Positions 12,467 through 24,895 of a DNA stretch of 64,000 nt are shown here, piece after piece (the stretch's first letter is position 1; each line of letters opens with the position of its first letter). The DNA is from Excoecaria cochinchinensis. Its lineage: Eukaryota; Streptophyta; Magnoliopsida; Malpighiales; Euphorbiaceae. A program made the position numbers and the translations under genes. The notes under the pieces are model-generated. The model worked only from the letters and a program-made list of their open reading frames with translations, was not told the DNA's origin and did no database searches. The stretch spans positions 2,941,001-3,005,000 of the forward strand of contig CANTUQ010000083.1 of assembly GCA_947683425.1 (NCBI GenBank), read 5' to 3'.

Positions 12467-14065
12467 ATGGGGAACAGTTTAGGAGGGAAAAAGACAGTGA
12501 AGATTATGAAGATAACCGGAGAAACGATGAAGTTAAAGACTCCGGTGAAAGCCGGGGAGGTGATTAAAGATTATCCAGGTCTTGTTCTATTAGATTCAGA
12601 GGCAGTTAAGCATTATGGGGTGAGGGCAAAGGCATTAGAATCGGACCAAGAATTGGTGCCCAAAAGGCTATACTTTTTAGTAGAGCTACCAAAAGCTTCA
12701 ACGGAGAAACCAAGAAGGGTTCGGTCTGGGATTAACATGAGTGCTAAAGACAGGCTCGAAAGCCTAATGCTGGCTCGAAGATCAGCCTCCGATCTTTCGA
12801 TCATGAAGTCTGGTTCCGGTGCAAGTAGCAGTGCGGGCGATGAGGAGGTTAAAGATGGTGGAATGAGAGTAAAAATGAGATTACCTAAGGCTGAAGTTGA
12901 GAAATTGATGCAAGAAAGTAAGGACCAGGCAGAAGCTGCTGCCAAGATTATGAATCTTTGTATGACTAACAATGACCAAAGATTGAATCCAGTTTCTCAA
13001 GATCATGGGTTCTTGCATTGGAATACTAGTAATACCCATCCCACGCCTACACAAACCAATGTTAAGCCACGTGAGGTAAGTTTTTCTTAACACTTTTTAT
13101 GCCATGTTCATGTTTACGTTGTTTAATGTTTGTGTTCAAAATCATGATCCTGGTTCGATTTTAACAACACTGGTTATTAATCATGATCTTTGAGTTTAAA
13201 ATTAATGCTTATTAGGTTTGACATATATTTTTTTTTTTCCGGTTAGTGTTGCCTCGAGATTGCCTTTTTTCTTTTTTTTTTTTTCCAATTTTAAAATTAA
13301 AAATGCAATCTTTTGAGCTTAAAACTAGGAGAAGGTCAAGGATAGAGGAGACATTTAGCAGAGTCGGTGCACCAGAAACTGATTTTAAGGAGTTAAGCAT
13401 ATATATAATTAATTAGTATTTGACTTGTAATTAAATGTCTCCTTCAAATTTTGTGGGTTCACGTTGGCCAATGTAATTACATGTGGGGTTTGTATTCGTA
13501 AACTATTAAGAAATTGTGAATCATCAAAGTATAACGCAAAACTACGTACCCTTTACAGATTACCAATTCAACAATGTAGAGTTAGTCTTATTTGACCTAA
13601 TTAATGTTAAGATTACTGAATTAGATTAGAATGAGAGGCTGCTAAGAAATGAAAGAAATTTCAAGGTATTGAGTGAAAGTAAGCATGTGATGAATTGTGG
13701 CCATCTTTATGCCTAATTATTAATTTCTCAATTGGCTTTACAACTCTTCACAATCCACAACTAGACCCATGCTTTTACCTATATAAATAATACTATGACT
13801 TGATTAGCCCCACATTAAATGGAAAGTCAAACATTTCTTTATTTTTATAATATATGGTGTATTTCAATTGTTCTTTATGAGTGAAGGAGATGATTTCAAT
13901 TGGCTTGCACGTTTGTTAAGTAATATTTTTATATAAAATCTTATAATTATTCCATTAATTGGAGATGATTAACAATTAATTGTTAATTACTTTTGTTTGC
14001 AGAAAAGGGTGAGTTTCTTGCCAGTGAGTGAAGGAGAAATGCAAATAGCTGTGGCTTCTTTTTAA
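12467..14065 (+). CDS. PADRE (DUF4228) domain protein, At1g66480-like
   Basis: Two exons, 12467-13075 and 14003-14065, joined by a phase-0 GT-AG intron, encode about 223 residues. The N-terminus MGNSLGG is a plausible N-myristoylation site (Gly2, Ser near position 6), suggesting membrane attachment. It is followed by the PADRE pattern: KTVKIMKITGETMKLKTPVKAGEV..., then YPGLVLLDSEAVKHYGVRAK and PKRLYFLVELP. The middle is Ser/Lys-rich, then comes a short conserved segment MRVKMRLPKAEVEKLMQES. The second exon encodes only KRVSFLPVSEGEMQIAVASF, a C-terminal motif typical of the family. The biochemical role is unknown; relatives are often stress- or pathogen-responsive. Database names such as plastid movement impaired 2 for this family should be treated with caution. 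The stop codon TAA overlaps AATAAA (14064-14069). Confidence 0.88.
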
Positions 14066-15078
14066 TAAAATATATGTTTAAATTCAAATAAATTAAACTG
14101 AAATCATCCTCTCTGCTTTAGCTTACGGTTTCTCGTCTATCAAACATTCCCTTTTGTAAATACAACAGAGTAGTTTTGAGAAGCTGGGGTTATGAAATAG
14201 CATATAGTCAGAGATGTAACCTTTTCACATTTTTTCAATGTAATTCTTGTAGGATTATTACAACTTATCTTTCTTATCTATTTATGTCTTTTTTTTTATT
14301 TCTTTCTCCTTTTCTTGTTTTTATAATTTTTTATTCATTTTTTGCTTTAATTCATTAAATCCAAATTGAATTTTATAAATTCGAAATTTTACAATTATAA
14401 ATAAAAGGAATTTATTATTATAATTAATATTTTAAAGTAGAAGCAAACTACAATGATTAAACCTAATGAATCCAATCATAGGCCAATGGGAAAACTTGAG
14501 GCCCAATAACGAGAAAAAGGCCTACTCATGAAGCCCAATACGTACTGGGCTAATCATTTCAAAGTTCAAACAAACATATCAAATTTATATTTTACTATAT
14601 ATAAGCAATTTTCCATTTGTAAAGTGAGACCTATTGGCTTGGCATGTCATATTTTTCATTAATTTGGATAGAGAAATGGACCAAAGGGCCTAATTATGAA
14701 CAATATAAACATTTGAAGTCTAATCAAAATGTAGTATATACTAAGCTTATTCCAAAAGTTTATATATATATATATATTAATTATAAGTTTATAGGATTTT
14801 AGACATGCAAAGTTAAAGTGCTAGAAATATATAGTTTCAATTCATCAATTAACTGTTGATTTTTTCGTACAATAAAAATTGTAATTAAAGTGATTAATTT
14901 GGTTAGCTTAATTGACTAAGAAAAAGAATTAAACCCCTAAAATGTCTGCAACTCCTAAGTAAAGACTTGACAATAAAATTAGTTCATTAACAATTGGCAA
15001 CTAGAGGACTTTAAGCAGCATGTGTAATTAGTTACATTTTCTTTTTTTATTAAAAAGCTCTTTGAGCTTGAGCTTATG
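14066..15078. other. Intergenic DNA downstream of the PADRE gene
   Basis: The start is probably the 3' UTR. An AT microsatellite lies at about 14760-14778. No gene or clear transposon was seen. Confidence 0.45.
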
Positions 15079-15215
15079 CTAGATGGTGAATATAGGAAAG
15101 TCTGGGCCTTCACTGACAGTCATGGCTTTTAGTTGAAATGGTATGGTATCAGAGTCTACCTAACTCACTCATCCAACACGAGGTCGCAAGTTCGAATCCC
15201 AAAAGAAGCAGGCAG
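15079..15215 (+). repeat. tRNA-like / SINE-head-like segment with A- and B-box-like motifs
   Basis: TGGTATCAGAGTC at 15144-15156 resembles a Pol III A-box, or equally a tRNA-Met primer-binding site. GCAAGTTCGAATCCC at 15186-15200 resembles a B-box. Their spacing of about 30 bp fits a tRNA-derived head. The preceding 57 bp (15079-15135) recur at about 15364 and 15794. No cloverleaf with a usable acceptor stem was found, so this is not called a tRNA gene. Confidence 0.4.
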
Positions 15216-16090
15216 CCGCGGAAGAGTACGCAAAAAAGCGGAAGAGCGTGGGCTCCTGTTGTGAGGGAAGAGTGCGTGCGGAGCGTGGTGGATGAAGAGT
15301 ACGCAAAAAAGCGGAAGAGCGTGGGCCCCTGTTGTGAGGAAAGAGTGCGTGCGGAGCGTGGTGGATGGTGAATATAGGAAAGTCTGGACCTTCACTGACA
15401 GTCATGGCTTTTAGTTGAAAATATCAATTTCATTTTCTTCTTTCAATCGGAACTCTATTGTATTGAATCTTAAATGCCTCAAGATTTACTTATAATGTTT
15501 GATCAGTTGAAAACATCCATATAAACTGCTTATTGTGGGATCTTTTTTATTTTTTTGTCCTTCAATCTCTATCCATTAAATAGAAACAATTCCTCAAGCA
15601 AAGAGATCAAAAATCAGACTATTTTGCACATATTTCTTTTTTTTTTTTTTACAATGCAAATAAAAAAGCGGAAGAGCGTGGGCCCCTGTTGTGAGGGAAG
15701 AGTGCGTGCGGAGCGTGGTGGATGAAGAGTACGCAAAAAAGCGGAAGAGCGTGGGCTCCTGTTGTGAGGGAAGAGTGCGTGCAGAGCGTGCTGGATGGTG
15801 AATATAGGAAAGTCTGGGCCTTCACTGACAGTCATGGCTTTTAGTTGAAAATATCAATTTCATTTTCTTCTTTCAATCGGAACTCTATTGTATTGAATCT
15901 TAAATGCCTCAAGATTTACTTATAATGTTTGATCAGTTGAAAACATCCATATAAACTGCTTATTGTGGGATCTTTTTTATTTTTTTGTCCTTCAATCTCT
16001 ATCCATTAAATAGAAACAATTCCTCAAGCAAAGAGATCAAAAATCAGACTCTTTTGCACATATTTCTTTTTTTTTTTTTACAATGCAAAT
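15216..16090. repeat. Two near-identical 430-bp tandem units with internal 75-bp repeats
   Basis: Unit 1 (about 15234-15663) and unit 2 (about 15664-16090) differ at only a few positions. Each starts with two copies of a roughly 75-bp GC-rich module (GCGGAAGAGCGTGGGC..., GTGCGTGCGGAGCGTG...), then a 57-bp segment beginning GATGGTGAATATAGGAAAG, then an AT-rich stretch ending in a T tract. The open frames crossing it are repeat artefacts. It ends about 200 bp beyond the stop codon of FAB1C, so transcripts of that gene may run into it. Confidence 0.8.
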
Positions 16091-16290
16091 AAATCATATC
16101 AAAGAACCTTCTTTGAGGCAACTCTTGCACATGTATAAAAAGATGTACAAAGACCTCAACCAGCAATTTCTACTCCCTCGTTTGGGCTGGCTTCGCCCAT
16201 ACACAGATTTCACCAAAAGGGAAGTATTCCTTCTCATTTTTACATCCATTTTTGCCTTATTAATGAATAGAAAGAATGCAATCATTCAGT

Positions 16291-19200
16291 TCAAGATGAC
16301 CATTGGTCTGGTACAGTGAGAAAGTAAGAAGTCATTGCTTTTCTGAATCTTTTCTTGTATTGTTTTGGAGAAATAATCGTTGGGGAAGCATTCTTCGGGC
16401 CGCCGAGTATACCAGATGCCTTAACCCATGTCTCCAAATGCTTGTCCCATGTATACTGTCTCATGAAATCAATTATACCTAATACCAACTCCTTTCGCTC
16501 ATTGTCCACCCCAACCAGCAATGAGTAGTCCATCACATCAACAGACTAGGCAAGCAAAAAGAAAACCAAGTGTAAATATCAACACAAATGATAAAAGTCT
16601 ACCAAAGAACCTGATGGTTGTATAAATATGATGATTGCTACTTGTATTCTTTCCCTAGTCGAGCAAAATTAAGGAAACATGCATCCAAACCAACAAACTT
16701 GGACCTGGGAATACAAAAATACCATTTTCTTTCCAAGCCATATCGTAATTTCTTATGTCTTAGTCAATTAACCTAAAATTTACAGTGTTTAGCATAGTGC
16801 CGAAAACTCATAAGATGCTAAATAGATATCTTACCGCCAAAAAAGATGTATCATTCCATATGGCCCGCTCTAGACTTCTCTTCGCCTTGCTTCCAAGAAA
16901 CAGGGGCTCTGTACGTAGTGTTTCAACCAGATTCATATCTAATAATACTTTGTTGGTCCCAGTTGTATCTGCATTGTAGCGGGATCGAACAGAACCTTTA
17001 AGGTCATAGACCCTTGCAATACTTCTCTTATAAAAGAGATTCTCCATCACCATTAGATCCATTTTCATTTCTTTGCCACCTTTGAAGTGCTTCACAGTAA
17101 CCTGCCATCAAACAAAGAATAACAAGAAAGTTTAATGTATTTGTCCCCAAAACAAGTCATTCAATCATGCATAACTTATGTCATAAGTGCAAAAAAAATG
17201 AATCCTCACCTGATAAATGCCAAGAACTTTTGCAAGGCAAGTAGGACTTCCTGAGCTAAGAGAATCTGTTAAATATTTGAAGTAATCTGATGCAAATTCC
17301 TCAAATGAGTCCAACTCAGTTTTTTTAACTTGTTTTATAATGAATCTCTCATCTAATGACTTGGCAAAATATACATTGCTTTTTCCCCCTTGTGCACTCC
17401 ATCTCTGGCAGCGACTCAAGGAGCGCACAAAATCCACTTCACTGGGGCAGCATTTCTTCCTAAGAGAGTCAAACTGCTTCGCAAAGTAACAAGTGACAGA
17501 GAACTTTACTTTGCCTCCAGCATTCGAGGAATCATCTCCATAGGATATTGTTAAATGCAGAGATCTTTTGGAATCTGTAAACAGTGTACTAATGGATGAT
17601 GAAGGATCTTCAGACCCATAACTTCCATAACGGATGTAATCCAAGTCCAGAGAACCAAATGACTGCCAGGCAGACAATTTGGAGGTTACAGAATCTTCCT
17701 TGGAGTGCTCGTTCACACTCCAGCCCCCTTCATTCTCATTTGACCTATCAGAAACCCAATCTTCATATTCCTTGGAACTAAGGGCATATGAAATTATGCT
17801 GGCAGGATCATCATCAAACACACCAATAACAATATCATTTGGGCTCCTCTGAGGAAGTAACAAACGAGCTCCTCCAGTCATATGAGATGCAGAGGAGATA
17901 AATGAGGGTGCAGAACTGGGCATTAAATTCAATTTCTGTGCCTCCATTGGCAATGTTTGGGAGTAAGTCCTCATTGCATTTGAAACAGGATCTCTAACCA
18001 TACTCCTGTAATCTCCAGATGCATGGAATGATCTGAGGGTCGATAAATAAAGCGAAGAAGGAGGCAATCCCTTCCGGATTCTCTCTTGGACCCTCAATGC
18101 TGAGTCAAAAGAATTAACTCTTACTGGTGCAAGCATCCTTTTAAGAGGAGAATTATCAGACAAACTTATCTGCTTAGTAGACCCAACTTCAAATCCATCT
18201 GTCTGAGATGCAAGCATAGATTGCATGCTTGCTGACAGTTGATCAGTACCCGTCCATGCAGAATCAATTCTCTCAGACAAGCTGGAAGCTTTGGAGGGGA
18301 CGTCATCAAAGAATATGCTGCTTACAGTGCTTTCTATATTTGAATGCAGTTCCTCCTCTCTGCTACAATTATTTGAAGGCAGTACAGAATCTTCAGCAAC
18401 AAAAGGTTGAAAAGCAACACCACTGTTATGCTCAGGCAGTAGGTCATTCCCAATGGAGTCTTGTGGTCTTGAATAGCCAGAGGCATTTTCTACAAGACTG
18501 TGATCAAGTTTACAGTCCTTGCAAGGTATATCACTTCTTAATTCTTTCAGCTGGGCATTACATCCGTCCCCATACATGGCCCTGACAACAGAATTTGTCT
18601 TGAGAAGAGAATCCAATGAATAAAGCTGTCGATCCCAAACATGTGAACCAATTATAAGAGCGCGTCTCAAGCTATTAAGTTCGAGAATGTCTAAAGTTCT
18701 CTGACCCGGATGTGAATTCCCAACAACACCCACTTGTAGCATCACCTGTTTAAAAGAGATCTCAATAGAAGATTCATCACTTAAGAATCAAAAAATAACT
18801 AATGCATTAAGGGTAAAAAGATTTATACTTGGGTACTTCATTATAAACTATATGCAACACATACTGAACCTACAGTCTAAAAATCTATAGGGGATAACAG
18901 CATCACAAGTTCTGAAATTTATTTTTTTCATTTAAGTTCTAAAAGTAATTATTTTCCATTCAAATCCAAATCTTTCAAGTTCTCATTTCGCTAATCAACA
19001 TTAAAAATACTTTTGTTTTACATTTCAATCTTATTACTTTTAAAAGAGTAAGTTCGTTTGTTCAAACAACTTTTTTGTTCTAATATGCAAAATTACTTCA
19101 GAGTTGAATCGTAATCCCATAAAAAAATGAAGATATTTTGAACAAATAGTTATTATAAGAATCTCCTGGAATTTTTCTTACCCTATAAAGGGATTCATAT

Positions 19201-22200
19201 TGATTTAAAAATTTATTTAAATCTTCTATTTCATGAAAATTCAAGACAGGTTGACGACTGCAAACTTTAAACCAATAAAAAAAATCACAATTTTTTCATG
19301 AAACTTTCTTTTTCCTTTTTTACTTTTAAATAATAATACAGGATGGACAACTTTTCATTTCTTATGTTTGTGTTTTCAGTTTCAAATTAAAACTCAAAAT
19401 ACAACTTAAGATATTAATTTTATATTATTATTTGTTTCTGTTAGTAGTTACTTGTTAAAATTTGACTAAGTTTAAAACTAGCAAATAGTATAACATCATA
19501 CCTGAGTTGTCAAAATAAATTATGCTTTGTATAACTTATTAATTATCATATTTCAATTTATAATTCAAAATTTCTTATTCATTAATGTTATTATAATTGA
19601 CCATAAGGTTATCTTCAAATTAAAAATAAGCATTGAAAGTAGAGAAAGACAGAGAGAGTAGTGCCTGCACTCTGTTAAAAAGATCTAGGACTTCACTGAA
19701 AAAAAGTACACAGAGGACTTCATTTTGAAAAGGGTAACCTTTTAGGTTTATGGTGTCATCATCCCCTCTAAAAGTATTTTCTTGGGTGTACTTACACTCT
19801 GATCATTTCTTTCCTTTATAAGTTGATTTTTCAGCTCCATGATGTGATTCTGTAACTCACTCGTATCTGACATTTCACTTCCAAAACACTTACTTTTCTC
19901 TTCCATGCTATCCAGCACATCAGATATTTCTGAATAAAAGGCTTCCGTGCTGCCCAAAAGCTGCATATGAAGGTGAGAGGTTTCAAAAATAAAATAAAAC
20001 AAACCCAAAAGCACACACAAATTGCTTAACTCATTTCATATTATATAGCGAATATAATCATGCCAACAAGCCAAGACTCTTAAAAGCACCTCGGCTGCCT
20101 CTTTTTTAATCCACTCCTGCTGAACATGGCCATTGAATTCAAGTACTGATGGGGGTAAATGAACGTTCAATATATCAATGGGGGAATAGCGGAAGAATGC
20201 AACCATGTTCCCGAACCTGCCATATGATACTTTTCATTGATTATCAACAATTAATGCAAAAGCTAAAAAGACAAATTGTGAGATAGAATTTACCCATAAA
20301 ACCGAAGGCAGTCCCTCTGCAATGAATGACCACAGGGAGCCACACGATTAGCAGTTGCGTGATTAGAAAAGCTAAGCTCCAAAAACTTTCCAAAAGAAAG
20401 TCCCCAAGCAGCATCTGACATAATCACTCTTTGAGTTGCTGGTGGGACTCCATCTATTTGAGCACACCTTAGGCACCGGTGCCACATCCATATCTTGCCA
20501 TCTCTTTCACCAGGTAGCTTTATGGAGGAAAGGGATCTGACATTGATTGTGAGATTTCCCTGCTGGTGAGTGTAACAAAGTACGTGTGCTTCAGCTGGCT
20601 CCTTACAATACCTACAGTAAGATGACTGATAACAACAAATCCATTAATATTTTAAGCTTCAAAATACAGCACGGAATCATCAGGGGATAAAGGAAACCCA
20701 TAAAGGATCACCTGATCAAACAGGTCATCACGTAGATATCTTCCAAGTGGCTTGTCAAAAGATCCATAGAACTTTATGCGGAGTAGCCGAGAGCGTTCAC
20801 ACACAGTTCCTTTCAGCACGCAGCGGCTTGAAAATGACACTAATATGCTCTGGTGAGTGTCAGTGGCTGAGAAGTATTCGTTTGAGACTTCACCTTCATC
20901 AATATTCTTTGACTTGGTAGATTCATGAGTCTGCCTAAGCTGCCTTTCTTCTAGAGCAATGATATCTAACAACTCTTGCTGTGAAGGATTTTCAATGCCA
21001 GAAGGTAACAGAGTCAACCTTTGGTCCTCCAATTGATCAACAGGGAATGACTCCAACCGTATATCAGATGCCAGATCATCACGGTCTGCATCAGAGTGTG
21101 TGTTTCCAAAGCTAAAATCCATGGAACTGGAAGATAAAGAAGGAATATTGCTGTATGATTTAGATGCTAAATGCTCTTGTTTGTGATCTACAGAGGCATC
21201 AGCAATAGCATGGCAACTATTTGGAGGGATAAGTGAAATGGTATTATCAGCTGCTGTCCTTTCTGGTATAGCAATAGAGGGTTTAAGTGTCATTTTGGGA
21301 AGACTTGCACCCTCGTCAGCAAGGAAGGAAGTCTCAAGGGACAAATGATAGGCTGCAAAAACCGCATAGTGAACCACATGCTTGACCTTCTTCAGTTCTT
21401 CACGGCATGTTCCTCTCAGTAGGACCTACAAAGAGGCCAGAACAACTTCATCAGATCTGGAACAAAGTTCTAAACTTGGCTGTTCACTGAAAAATAGGGC
21501 AATGCAAAATCATGACGTCAAAAACTTTCAATAACGAGTGGTAGCTTCCAGCTTGCCACAAAATAATCAGCAAGTGAAAATTAACATCCTAATGATTTTG
21601 CCTTATATAACAGCCTCTTGAGAAGTTATTCAAGTTCCATCCTATTACCTGTAAAGACGTAACACAGAAAATGGTAAAAAAAATTAACATGTGAATATAT
21701 TTCCATGTGCTGTTTGCAACATATAGCATATTAACAGAAAAAGTTTTCATAGTTTAGACAAGTGCTAAGCATTTCTCAAGAGAAACTGCACATATTATGT
21801 ATAACTTTTAAGTAATCATTTGGTTTTTAAGGGCTTATCTCAAAATAAAGTAAGAACTGGTAAAAAGTGAAGTTATCTACAGTTCCAGCAGGCTGTTAGG
21901 AAAAGAACAGTACAAGTGAGTGCAACCTGCAAGCATAACTCAGCCAATGAATGACTAAGCAATTCATTAAGAACCAGGTGACTAACCAACCAAAGGACCA
22001 CAACTGATCTACAGTTCAAGCAAGTTGTTAGGAAAAGGGCAGAAAAGAGTACAACCTGCAAGCATAACGCAGCCAATGTATGACTAAGCCATTCATTAAG
22101 AACCAGATGACTAACCAACCCAAGGACCACAATTGATCTGGTCAGCACCTCTATTCATCATAGCTATGGCTCATAAAATGAGCATACTGAAGTTGCAACC

Positions 22201-24895
22201 TCAATGGAATAAACCAAATGCAAACAAGTTCCTACATGCCAATCACAATTTCTTGTCTTCATTTAGAATGCATATCAGGACATCCTTGACAAAAGGAGAC
22301 AACAAACTTATCCCTTTGAATCCATGCAACGGATTCACCCTCTCCCCATAGTGATGAATTAATCAGAAAATATTAAGAAAATGCGAAACTATAAGCCGTT
22401 TGTAGACATAAATTAAAATAAGTACTGCAGACAATTTCATCCCTAAACAACTGGAAGCATTATTACACTGTTCAAGACTAACAGCAATTAGGATCCACAT
22501 AACCCTTGCTCCATCTAGGATAGCAAAGACACATGTTTATGCCACAATAAGAACATCAGTTGAAAAGGTAAGTGGCCATATATTTTAGAATTCATTGAGG
22601 GAGAACCAAGCATAGTTTAGAATAGAACACGAACCGTGCATCCTAAGCGCCTTGGACATCCTTCAAAAAACATCAACGTTTTGGATGGTTTCTTGTTGAA
22701 CTGATTAGTAGTCTCATACTCTTCAGACACCCGCTCTACTCGGAAAAGTTCACAATGCCCCAATCGTGTTGTAGAAATATTATCAATTGATGGACTAATA
22801 AAAGCACCAGTGCACCGTGCTATCCGCTCCAGCAGTGGCCTTTTCACATTCAGCACCAAAGAAATTTCTTTTGCCAGTAGATATTCTTGGGCATATGGAG
22901 ATACAGTCTTCTCTACTAGCAGAACATTTGGGCGAAGGGCCTCTATCTTTGAAATAATCATCTTGAGATGATCATTTTCCTGAACAAAAGACAAAATTGA
23001 AACAAAATTGAAAACCTAGCTTAACTCTTTCATTCACCTAAGAATCGCATACAAGTGCAACAATGAATGTACCTGTTGCACCAATGTATTAAAAGATGCC
23101 AACTGATTCATGACACTCTGATATTCAAGTGCTCCTCCTAAAAGGAGTAATCTGGGATTTCTGTATTGTGTAGTCATGCGCTTATGCTTTATATTTTTTG
23201 TACAAACTACCCCCTTCACAAGGGTGCTGCAAATGCAAAAGAAATTCATAACTTAAAGATTGACAACATAAAAATGTAAAGCAAAAAGCTTTGGAGTACA
23301 ACAGCATAAACATTGCAAGCGATTACCTATCACTTGGACTTCCTGATGCTATACATTTAACCTTTACATAATCAACAGGATCCATACTGCCTCCTCTGCT
23401 GGTATCTGGTTTCACAAAATTTGCTGCTTGCCATGCTAATTTTGTAACTATGTCAAGCCAGTCCTCACCGTAGCCCTCTTTGCTAACTTTGATACCTTCC
23501 CCCTGTAAAAGCTGAGACACAAGAGCCCTAAAATGACCTTGAATGACAGCTTTGAGAGGCTCCTTGTTACACTCATTCTGTTTCTCCTTCAAAGGAAACA
23601 TACCAGAGAGGCTACTAGTGGATGAAAATAATGCGCCTGAGTCCCCAATATCATCGTCATCATCATCATATGTGAAAAAATTGCTCTCTGCTTCATCATT
23701 CTCATCCTCAGGAGGTGGGGGTAACCAGATAGAACCATTGGTTTCAAAATCCAACAGTTTTTGAGACTTGTAATATTGGTTCCTCAATACTGAAACATCA
23801 TCAGAGTAATCATCCACATGTTCAGAATATTCATTCCCTTTGCCAGGCCTTCTTAAAATAGCCACATTTTCTTGATCAAAGGGACCATCAATCTGATACA
23901 ATTGGCTTCCCTCTTGTTCCTGCTCTACAGAATGCCCAACTCTATAGGAAGTAAAATCAATCCTAGAAGGGCTGTCTAAAGGACTTGTTCCCACTGATTT
24001 ACAACTGTAAAACTCAAGTCTAGCACTAACACTACTTGAATCTATATCAGACACATCATGGCAGCATTCACTTGACGGGCTGAAAAAGTGGTTCCCGGCA
24101 TCATCTGCCTCTTCTTCGTCACTCCTATACAAGTAAATATAGACATAAAATGCAAGAAAATGCAACAGAAAGGAAAATGCAACACAAAGTAAGGTATGCA
24201 AAGTCCTATTGAAGAAATAGATTGTTTAATAAAAATATGTATTGCTAAACATGTAGCTTAAGTTATAGACTGATTCCATCCATTTGATTAGTTGCTTGAA
24301 ATCCTTTAATACTATAATCTGCATGAATATTGTTACCTGTTGGGAGAGTGGTGAAGAGAAACTGGAGACCTGTGAGCACTTAATGAGGTCACACTTCTGC
24401 TGGTTACTGCTATGGAGGACAACCCACAATCCCTGGAGTCAAGATAGTGGGCAAGGCTATCACTATGGATTGATTCACCGCTAAAAGAAGGAGATGGAGG
24501 CTCAGGGCTCTCTCGAGGAGACTCTGAAGGATGCACTTTCTCACTATTCTTTCTCCCGCCTTCACGTTTCATACCAAACCCGTTACAGAACTTGCAAGAT
24601 TTGATATTCTCCCTATAATCACCATTACTTTTTGCATCATTGGATTCAATAACAGCTGCTCCAGATACATAGCCGCCAGCACATTTGACACACAACCACC
24701 TACGGCAACTTTGGCAATTGTATCCATTAAAGAACTCCGTGAAATTCCTATTACACTCACAGCACATTTTGAGGCCGTTTTTGGGCATCTCCAATTCACC
24801 AGATAAAGAAGATGGTAATAGATCGCTTTCCCCCCAAGAAATCCAATACTTAACCTTGACTAATAGATCTATTAGTGAAGTATACAGTTTCCCAT
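16291..24895 (-). CDS. FAB1C: 1-phosphatidylinositol-3-phosphate 5-kinase, FAB1C type
   Basis: PI3P 5-kinase of the Fab1/PIKfyve family, making PI(3,5)P2 on endosome and vacuole membranes. Coding exons on the minus strand: (24895)24788-24337, 24124-23327, 23226-23073, 22979-22635, 21425-20712, 20625-20294, 20216-20090, 19960-19796, 18745-17210, 17101-16835 and 16545-16291. All are GT-AG and in frame, giving 1714 residues from the ATG at 24788. Order: a degenerate FYVE-like cysteine finger; an acidic Ser-rich region; the Cpn60/TCP1-like domain (SPSDRSTLVKGVVCTKNI..., LGHCELFRVE, FEGCPRRLGCT); the Fab1-specific cysteine/histidine block (CRYCKEPAEAHVLCY, CGHSLQRDC); then the C-terminal kinase with KSNVYFAKSLDERFIIKQV, MVMENLFY, YDLKGS, DVMDYSLLVG and GIIDFMRQY. 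The kinase core looks intact. No in-frame ATG exists before 24788; the ATG at 24895-24893 fits the family start but is one base out of frame. The fit is to FAB1C rather than FAB1A/B, which carry a true FYVE domain. Confidence 0.93.
21876..22139. repeat. 132-bp tandem duplication in FAB1C intron 4
   Basis: Copies 21876-22007 and 22008-22139 share words such as CAACCTGCAAGCATAAC and GGACCACAA, with roughly 85-90% identity by eye. They lie wholly inside the intron between the exons ending at 22635 and starting at 21425. Confidence 0.85.

Noticed and set aside
15137..15205. Possible tRNA gene
   Set aside because: A- and B-box-like motifs are present but no acceptor or anticodon stem pairs properly.
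15138..15835. Repetitive frames in both directions (GRAWAPVV..., TLPSQQ...)
   Set aside because: Products of the 75-bp tandem module; each frame repeats with the DNA unit.
21873..22148. 91-residue minus-strand frame with internal repeat
   Set aside because: Lies in FAB1C intron 4 and merely translates the 132-bp tandem duplication.
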